Shown here: piece by piece, positions 1 to 10,100 of the stretch
Layout: each line of letters starts with the position of its first letter
Numbering within the stretch: position 1 is the first letter of the stretch
DNA from: Phoronis ovalis
Lineage: Eukaryota; Phoronida; Phoronidae
NCBI GenBank assembly: GCA_028565635.1
Contig: JAOXYB010091941.1
Location: 1 to 22,136, forward strand
Direction: 5' to 3'
Length of the DNA stretch: 22,136 nt
The notes under the pieces: generated by a model
What the model was told of the DNA's origin: nothing
The model's database searches: none
What the model saw: only the letters and a program-made list of their open reading frames with translations
Translations under genes and position numbers: made by a program

Positions 1-3000
1 CAGTCATTTTGAATAAGAGTACCCCACAATGATAAACCAGATTATAATGCATGATGTATTATATTCTTTTCTAATGTTAAAAAAATATCCTACACATTGG
101 ATGGGCATTAGACATGACAAATGTCTTGTTTAGTAAAGGAGTTAACTTTTAGCTATATGGACTGGTTAATCTGGGTGATCGTTTATCATTCTTGTCATCG
201 ACCCCTAAGTTGAATGTGCCCTTGAAATCGATCATATATCAGAAATCGGCGTTTTTGAGTAACACTATGTGTATATAATATGAACACTAGTAGTGGGGAC
301 ATTTCGCTCAAAAACTGCTTTTTAAATCCTTACACGGCTTTACAAGTTTGACTATTCATTCTGAATTGCTATAAAGAGGATTAATTTATGAGAAAAAAAT
401 CGAATAGTGCTGTGATCGGTTTAGCTGAAATAACTAGAATCGGTAGCGTGTATGATTATGTAGTTGAACAGATCTGATGCACTATAATTGCTTAATAATT
501 TTAATTATTTAAAGATATTCTTACAGACGTTAATAGTGTCATTTCTCATATATGAACCAAATACAACATTCACAATCGTTTGAGGTAGCGACAGCTGAAG
601 TATATGAAGTAACACAAGTCAATGCATGGTAACAGGTAACGTGATCTATGCAATATAATTTGAGTTATTTTTTATAACTAATACTATCCATAAATTCTTT
701 TCGGTGGCCGCTGTTGTACCAAAGCAGTTAAAAAATGGCCTATGAGGCGTTAATTTACAATTACTTATTTGCAGTGTTAGTTAGCCTAGCTAAAGGTATC
801 GTGATACAATGTCTATTCTTCCATTTTCATAATTAAATTGAAAGGAAAGACATTGGAAAGACTTAAACAATTGTGCATACAAAAATGTTAAATGGTCAAA
901 ATTTTATCGTGGTAATGACTTCGGTAAGAGACCATTTTGGGTTATAATTGTGTTTTGTCGAAATTTGAAATTAAAACTATCGTGAAAAACGTGAAGTTTT
1001 CGCAAACGATTTTCATATAAAAAATCACGAAAGCCTGTATCAGATTTTACTACTTTTCCTTTGTTCACTAAGATGTTTCGAATTTCCAAACTTTCTATGC
1101 TACGCTTTTGACCAGTTTTTCCGACATAAATGAGCGAATTTCCTAAATTTTGTATTTTTTTGAACAGTAATAAAATCTTAACTGAAATATAAGGTAAATT
1201 GAAGTGAAATTTGATAAACCAGATTTCATCAAATAGTCGCTTTGCACATCAAATTTTGAAAACGTATCTTTTGGATTTGTAATTTTTTGTAGTATTATCT
1301 TTCCGATGGTCTACCATATTTGTCTGATATATTTCTTCATTTTGATGGCAAAATGTCAGTTGAAATATGGGAGTATTTAAGCGCTTCAATCTAGAATCCT
1401 TAAAGCTAGTGATTGGACTGGATTTTTTATGGCTAATATCACGGAGTCTCCATTATACGATAGTCGAGGCTACTTTTGATATATATCGAATTTACCGTAA
1501 AAGTTGACCACTTCATTATGTGTCGATCAATGTGTAAACTTGAGTGTCCAATGTAATTGCTAACTGATTTGTGCTAAACAAATTAAATGTGATCCAAACC
1601 ATTTTAACCTTATCGATAACTTCACACTGAGATATTAATTAGAAATTGAATTGCACAGCTAACGCTAGAGGCGAATATTTTTATTGCTTTCCATAAAACT
1701 CTTACATAGTAATAATGCCCTATTGAGAAGTGTAGGAAGTGCCAAAAAAATTGAAATGAAGATCATTTTTTTATTCTCTTACATTAATTAACTGCTAATA
1801 AGTGCTCGAAATGATCATAGTTTCTCACTACTGGTATATAATAGTGATAACTATATATTACTACATGTATATTGCTTTAAATTAATGTTGTTTTCATAAA
1901 ATGTTTTTCTGTAAATTTGAAAAACTGTAATCATACCATCTAATTAGCAAAGTGTCGATGCATATACATGCACTTATAACTATACTTCACGTATTGATCG
2001 TAATTTTTCAGGAATGTGTTAGGAATTTTTGCATCTGTGACGTATTGTTTGCTGTTGTTAATGCGCAAAGCGAATAGTTGATGTTACCAGTCTAGGGAAA
2101 CCAGATGATTAAATCAAAGAAATAAATATGCCAAACTGCTATCGCATTTAGTAACAGTATAAAGAACAAAACAGTTACAGTAATATAATCTGCTTAAGAA
2201 CTATGTAAACTGAATTATAGTTTATTAATATAGTACCATACTAGTCAAAATTAAGCTCTGTTGAAGATTTTTCGCATTGTTTTTGTCTACAAACACAGGT
2301 AATAGTTTGGTTAACTTTCGGTAAATACATGTAAATATCATATACCAACTTTGTTGTTGCTGATCGTCCTACTCATAGCTTGATTCTAAAAATATTAGGT
2401 TCATTATAGAAGTACTTAATCCGGGATTAAATCAGGTATGTTGATTTTGGATATTCAGATGACTTGACTGAAACATTAGATACCTATAATTGCTGCATTA
2501 ATTAGGTAGTTTAATCTGTTAGATATTCGGAGCAGTTTCCGATCAATCAAGTCATTTGCGTTTGCAGTGTTGACGTGCGATTTTGACATCCGCTTTTTAG
2601 CTATTAGTATGCTAATACATGAGTTGAAGAATTAAAGTTTCTCTTTAGTATAATCTGTGAGCTATCAACTCAATAAAAACCAAACGTCTGAGTCGCCTGC
2701 ATGTCTTTACAATTTTATATACAATGTAAAATTGAAAGCGTGCTGTCAATTTAGATTTTATCGTTTTCGCATATAAAAATAGACAATGTAATTTAATTAT
2801 TTGCATCAGTAGTGAGAGTATAATAATATATAACTCAAATTTTCTCTGAAACTGACTACTAGAATTGGCGTATTTTACTAAAATTGTATTCATTAGTCAT
2901 ATTACGTTTCTCTGTAATATAATAAGCTGTGATAAGCTGAAACGCATAATTTAATTTAACTACTTCGCGATCAGCCGTGATATTCAAATATTCTGAATTA

Positions 3001-3916
3001 ATAGTTGAGTTCAGTATAAAAAATCGAGAGGATACAGCTTTGATTAATGAGTTTTCAAGAACACTTTATCCTACAGTTTGCTGAAGTTGTTAGAAAGTAA
3101 TGATTTTCTCGTTGGACATTTTTTTAAAAAATGCGCTGTATCAGCCGGTGTTTAATATACGTAACTTGAAGCTTATCAAGAACGGAGTATTTTCGTTTCA
3201 GGTCCACTGTGTAACATAAATATAACGAACTAATGTTATGTCAATAGTACAGTTGTAAAGTATTGATAATGGTGCACATTGATTTTTAGTAATATCAACA
3301 TCACATTCTCAGTTGTTTTATGTATGCGAATCCACCAAGTGCGAAACAGCATTTTATAAATAGCATATGTAGAGAGCACGTTTTACTCTTAAAATCATGA
3401 TTGTACAAAACCTTGAGAAGACGCAAAATGTCATCTATTCATCAAGAAGAAAAGTTAAATCAAGCGTGAGATACTAGTGTGGATATTAAAATTTATCAAT
3501 CACAAGATTGTTTAATCGATTATTTATAACCTTTTGTTTCAATGCTATTGCGGTTTGTCCGCTGTAGGAGTTGGAAAAATGTCTTTATAATAAATAATTT
3601 ACTCGCGATATCTCGGACGACATCTGCCTAGATCACTTGTTTCTGTTCCGTACTTTTATTTAACTTCTAGAAACCGTAATTCTGCACATTTGGGACATTC
3701 GTGATGACAGCGTATTACATTTTGTTATAAGTGTTGCTTAATATTCGGCTACAGGTATGTTGATATCATATCATGTCAGTTGTTTATACAAATGTAATAT
3801 AGGTGCCCAATGAACTAAATTCGGTTAATTTGTAGCAGCAGAGAACCAAGGTTTTAAAGTGCGATTCCTGAGTTTCAAGTGCAGTATGCAGTGTAGAAAT
3901 TCTGTCGTTACCATTT
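1..3916. other. AT-rich upstream DNA, no gene recognised
   Basis: All open frames here are short (about 80 codons or less) and show no protein family I recognise. I see no tRNA, no rRNA and no long tandem array. The promoter of the receptor gene presumably lies toward the 3' end of this stretch, but no TATA box or initiator can be singled out in such AT-rich sequence. Confidence 0.5.
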
Positions 3917-3985
3917 TGAAGAAGGTGTTTATTCTATATAGTTTTTAGGGTAGAGAGCCAGAGAGAGAAGCAAACTTTAATCATT
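3917..3985 (+). other. 5' leader of the receptor gene, with in-frame stop
   Basis: A TGA at 3917-3919 is in frame with the ATG at 3986, and no other in-frame ATG lies between them. This fixes 3986 as the first usable start of the receptor reading frame. The leader ends in a purine-rich run (gagagccagagagagaag). The transcription start itself is not visible, and an upstream non-coding exon is possible. Confidence 0.6.
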
Positions 3986-4116
3986 ATGTCGGCCACTAAG
4001 AGGTACCGCGATCTGCTGGTGTACATTGCGCTGGTGTATGGAACACTGGACTTATTGTTAGCTCATGTGACGGAGTACACACCATTTGCATATGAAACAA
4101 CTCCAATAAAGAAAAC
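3986..4116 (+). CDS. Receptor exon 1: start and signal peptide
   Basis: Encodes residues 1-43 plus two bases. A basic N-terminus (MSATKRYRD) is followed by a hydrophobic run, [14 protein letters not shown], typical of a signal peptide, with cleavage plausible after LLLA. The donor is gtaagt. The mature N-terminus begins near HVTEY. Confidence 0.85.
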
Positions 4117-7100
4117 GTAAGTGGTCATATTTACGTTGTATATTGTAAATGAAAATAGTTCAATTATATTATAAATTCAAGTAGTAACTGTTATTTGTAT
4201 CGCCATGCCGATTCTAGAGATGAACTTTAAATTCGAAAAAAGAACGATACTGATTATAATAAAATATTGCATCGCCTTCTTTCATATTCCCGGGTTCATA
4301 TTATCAACACATTAACGTTGTACTTTGACCAATTGTTACAAGGGTGAACACAGTGTGTCACCTAGAATTTAATTAATTTACAGAAAGATCTAACTGTTAA
4401 TAAAAGACTCGGCAACATACATTATATTGGCCCCATGATATCAGGGATATTGGCACACATCTTGGAATGCTATATAAATCATAGGAAATGACCACTGCGT
4501 TACGGGAAGCATGTGCAGAACCCAGTGTGCAGACGGTCATCGAGTACGGGAAATTGATTCAAATGCTGTCACGCAAAGTGTGGTAAATTAAGATTTAAAC
4601 ATTTAGTGAGCGTTCAACATATCATCAAAAGCTGATATGATATCGCACTTGGACACGAAATAGTTCTTGCGGTTCATTTGTAATTGGATCAAACCCGGAG
4701 TCAAACACGCTAAAGAAGTTGAGTTTCAAGTCGAGATGAGCTTTTATTACAGAATTTTATAATTGTATCCCTTCATTTTCTTTTCGTTATGTATCAATTT
4801 TTATGCTAATGAATACTTTTGTGTGGACATACAATTTCACATGGTTTCGCACTAACATAACTGATTGCAATTTTTATGCTAATGAATACCTTTGTGTGGA
4901 CATACAATTTCACATGGTTTCGCACTAACATAACTGATCGCAACTTTTTCATTAATGATTATTTCACAAGTTACTACAAAATCGTGATTTCATGATTAAG
5001 TTACTTATATTGCCGCTCAATTTATATATGTTGATTACACGTGTGTCTGATTTTGATTACATACATAGCTTGGTTGTGCCTACAGCAAACTTGTGAGATG
5101 AGTCTATTTTGGCCTGATAATCAGTCTAGAATTATAGACATTTGTGCACAATTCTTGCACAATTTTTTGATAAATAAAATAAAAAATGTGCCAAAATCAT
5201 TCTACAACGACTGTACTTAAAATAGGGTATGGTAACTGGACTTACGCATGAACACATTTTTGACATTATTGTATTTTATTATGGAATTCTAGTACAGTTA
5301 TGCTTGTGGAAAGTACATAAATTATACTTTATGAGCGTAAAAATTAATTTCATCTCATTTGATCGTGAGAAGATCATTTTGAGTGAAAAAGTTAAGTTTT
5401 CCCAAAAATATTGAAAAACTAATACTCCCCTTCTACGTACAAAACACGTTTAAATATAAAGTTAGAAAAATTGATCTTAAAGTTTCGATGTTTAAAAGCT
5501 TCGAGTCTTCACAGTGTACAAATCACAATTTCTTAAAAAATAATACAACTTATAATCAAACCTCAAAAATCTGATGAGATCAAAATCTGGTTTGGAAGTT
5601 ATAAGGTAAGGATTTTTTTAACAGAGTTCAATTTTTAGGTGCTGGAGTTTTGTTGTCTTATATTTTTTGAATATTATTGCCAACTCAGAATGGCCTTATC
5701 AACGGATGTGTTGTTTTTTTAATGTGATGGGTACTTTCCATACTTTTATTGATAGATCTTTTATGGGCTTTGAAAATACTGTTAAGGTTTGTTCATGTAT
5801 GGAACCTGCCGAAACTACTTTAGTTGGAAGTGAGTTAACTTAACGATTGTGCGATTTTTTAATTGATACAAAAGGGAAGAAGAACGGATACAAGAGGAGC
5901 TTTTATCCAATGTTTCGAGGCAACTAGATTTTTTACTGCATGGTTACGATAAAAGATTGAGACCAAATTTTAAAGGTAAGATATTTTCAAAATACTTGTT
6001 AATATGTGATGATACTCCTACATGATCACATCAAACAGAGTACACAACAGTATGTATACAAAATACACATGGTTTATATTTTCATGTATGTATAAGCTTT
6101 TGAATTTACGAGAATCATGCTGTGTATATACAGGGCAAAGTTGTATATCGCACTATACTACTATACACCCGGGACTATGAAACACAGCGATTTGAGTATT
6201 CACCATTTCGTAAAATGTGTTAAGATGAAAGTAAGGGTCTATTTCATGTTTGATGTCGGTATGGGTATCGGTATTATACACTTGTTCGTTGTAGGTCCTG
6301 CTGTGAAAGTAGGCGTGAACTTGCACATCGCCAGCATTAGCTCTCTATCAGAAGTTAATATGGTAATTATAATATCTTTCATTTACATTTTTGCCCGGGG
6401 GTACTTGACAAACATGTTGGATGGAGCAAGCAATTTCTACTAGTCAGTGTGTTTGTTAAACAGAAGTATGATCAAACATTTTATTTCTTGTAAAACTTAT
6501 CAGAACGCTATTTTGGAAAACATGTAAAATTCATCAATATAAATAACTTGATTATCATTGTACTAATAATCTATTCAAATCAGCCTTTAAATCAATGGTT
6601 GAAAACTTTGTGGTGTGCGCGGGGAGCCAGTTTCTTCCCTTGCCTTCAAGAAGAGTTATGACATATTCTCGAGATTTATGACCATTCTAAACACATATTC
6701 GTGCTGAATTTGCTTGAAGCTTAACTTAAACAAATATAAATACCAAGTATCTCGAGCAATACATGCTATCAAATGTATTACGAGTTATAACACATTTTAC
6801 ACTCTCAATTATCAATAAATCATAATTAGTTATAAAAATACTTTTGTTGTGAAAGTAAATTTAATGAGGAATTCCCTGGCGGGTGCTTACGTTATTTTTT
6901 TTTGGGGGGATGTGCAGCCCAGTTGAAAATTTTGGATTTGGATTGTATACTTCTTACTGTGCTTTTTTGGTTTGCTACCGTAAAGATATTCAAAAATTTG
7001 GATTGTTACCCACTACTTATAGCAAATAATTTGGATTAATTTTAAGTTTGTATCCATAACTAAATTTTGGAATTTGGTTTGTATCAGTCAGTTTGCGTAA

Positions 7101-10100
7101 AAATGGATTGCTAAACTCAAATAGTTTAAAATTTTGGATTGCTACCCTTATATTTCACAAAATTTGGATTGCTACCCTAAAATTTCAAACAAATATGGAT
7201 TGGGTTTGCTATCACATGCTAAAAGTTTGGATTGGGTTCCGCGGCACATCCCGGTAGTCAAAAAACCTTGAGTACCCCCCGGGGAGGAATTGTGGTTTAA
7301 ATGCGAAAGCATCATTCGTCACGTATTACCTTTACAGGATTACACCACTGACATGTATTTGCGCCAAGTATGGGATGATCCTAGGTTAAAATTTACTGGA
7401 AATGAAGAACAACTTACTATAGCCAACGAGATCTTAAATAAAATTTGGTGGCCCGATACGTTCTTTACCAATGCTAAGAAATCAATGATGCACCACACAA
7501 CTGTTAAGAACGCATTTCTTAGAATACGAAATGATGGAAACGTTTATTTTAGTCTGAGGTCTGTTTTTATTTTTAGTTTTAAATTGTTTTTTCGTAATTC
7601 TTTATAAAGTACTCACGAGTAGATAATGAAAAATTTGTTTCTAAATAAAAACATGTGGCAGATCTAAATGTTCCGATCGGTTTTAGCTTATTCATTTTAT
7701 ATAGTTAGAATTGATATGTAAAGCTACATTATAAATATTTTACTATATCGTTTTTTTAGATTGACCGTAACAGCAATGTGCAATTTGGACTTGACATATT
7801 TCCCAATGGATACTCAAAAGTGTACCTTAGAGATAGAAAGTTGTAAGTAGCTATAGTCCAAATAGTGCCGGGTTTCTATGTTCCTTTTTTAATTTAGGCT
7901 ATTTCTAAAACAAAATACTTTTTGGAGGTAACATTTTGTATCCTAAAACATTATTCTGATTAAAAGCAAAGTTTGTTGTAGATGATTTGTTTTTTGTATT
8001 AATTTCAAAATGAAAAGCAATAGCTAGGACATTTTCAATATATTAGTCGTTACGGTGACGTCAAAAGCGCATGATTTTGAAACTACTTAAGTTTTAAACA
8101 AAAAAACTCAACGGAAGCAACGATTGTTTGCTCACCCTGATCTTAGCGCCTTTTACGGACATGGGCATTGTTTTTTTTGTGAAAAGCTTCAAAACAGATT
8201 AACGTCATCAAATTAAACATTGTGATTGTACAACGTGTCAAACTAACGTGACGTGTTTCCATCTAGTTATTCCCGTTAGAATGGCAACGAAAGCTAAACT
8301 GTTTTCTGCAAATTCTACAATTTTTTACGTTGTGGGTGCGTTGCGGGAAAATACTTATGATGCATGAAAAGAAAACAATGTATTCGATACCGTAAAAAGA
8401 GAATACGTATTTTTTCTCGTCGTTCACCAATTTAGAGTCAAATTTTATTCCTCAACTTAAAATTTGCTACAGAATAGTCTCATGGTTAACAAGAAAGTCG
8501 CATTCTAAAGTACTGTTTATGCATTACTAATAATTCCCCATGTTTTTCTTTAGGTTTTAAAAATATGAGATTGTTGTATTTCTAAACATTTTATTTTAAA
8601 CACCATTACATGGATATTTGTATACCGATTATCACGGAATTAATTTGACATTAAAAAGCTGCAATGCATAATTATATATAAATAGAACTGTAATTATAGC
8701 AATTTGATTTATTCGTTATTGCTGTGGATTTCCAACTTATTCGCTCTACTGCATATACAAAACACTGCTTTGTGAGGCGGTATAATAACATCAACAATAT
8801 CTGTTTTGACGGGACATTGAGGGTGTAGATAGAGATTGGTGATTAAAGTTCAAAGGAAATAAAATTACTTTTTCACGCATCCCAAATAATATATAAATTA
8901 CAGAATTCTGTGATCCCCGGCGATCCTGCCATACTTGCTTATGACGTCATAAAAGCCTAAATAAAACCGTCACGTATTTAATTAATCCTATCAGAGCCTT
9001 AGACGGAAACCTACAACTAACTAAATGAAACACTTTACTCTTTTTCAAAAATCAAAAACAAGGGAAGTGTTTCCAAAACACCGAAAATTACCAAATATGC
9101 ATTTGTTATTCACCACAAGAAGCTTGACAACATTTATTGTTTAAATTCTAATTAGAAACCTGTAAAAAATATCGTATTATATTAATATTCCAATTATTAA
9201 CGTTTCTGCAAATGTTTAAATTAAATGCTGTGCTGGTATACTGATTTTTATCGAATTCTTAAAAAATCTGTCCAATATCTACTAGCTACCAGTCATGGAC
9301 AGTTGACACGTAAACGCTTAACCGAAAAAATCACACGACATTGCACCTAATATTTGAACCTTAAATTAATGCATAACATTCAAGTTGCTGGTTATAATAA
9401 TATATTGGCAAGATGTTAGAAATGCTTCCGAACGAGCCAAAATTGAGGTTTATTAAACAAACAATTAAGAGACCTGATCACTACCCCGTGCATAAATAGT
9501 CTACGACCTAAATTTAAAACTTGAAAAAAGAAAGTGTACGCAATAGACAAAAGCACATTGTTCATTAATTAGACGGAATCTGTAGTCCGAATTTTATTAA
9601 TTACAGCACGTATTTTTGGGGTCTTTGCGGAATGACTGTCACTTTTTTATCATCTTAAAATGATTATGCATCCAGGGGATATACATAGTATATATTACTA
9701 TTATATACAAAGTACTTGTAATGTGAAGTTATCACATTGCAGTGTTGTTTTTTTGCCAGGTCAGGAATTTTATGTTATTTAAAAAAATATTATTCAGTTA
9801 TTGTAAATGCCTGGTGGTATGTATTGAAGGGTAATGGGAGGCACTCAACCGGGGGAAAATTCAGTATAAAATTAAGAACGCTGCATAGCATTATAAAGGG
9901 TCATGTGTACTTTTACTAAAATTACTGAAAGCAACTATAGGTGCCCATATTTTCAATATTTCTGTTACATTTGTTATCTGTCATTTATTACTTCTTCTAA
10001 TAGAGTTAAGCTCAATTATTACAAAATATTAAAGCTACTTTTATATCAACGAAATCAAACTTATGACCCTAAAATCGAGTAATACAGAGTATGCAAAACG

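Noticed and set aside
904-2893. Minus-strand open frames of 61 and 82 codons
   Set aside because: Short, AT-driven composition, no recognisable domain and no splice partners.
5229-5574. Open frames of 61 and 63 codons in intron 1
   Set aside because: They overlap each other in different frames, are rich in K, I, F and N as expected from AT-rich DNA, and lie between well-defined exons.
6900-7250. CRISPR-like regular repeats
   Set aside because: The copies are degenerate with irregular spacing and no unique spacers, and they sit in an intron of an animal gene. This is a minisatellite.
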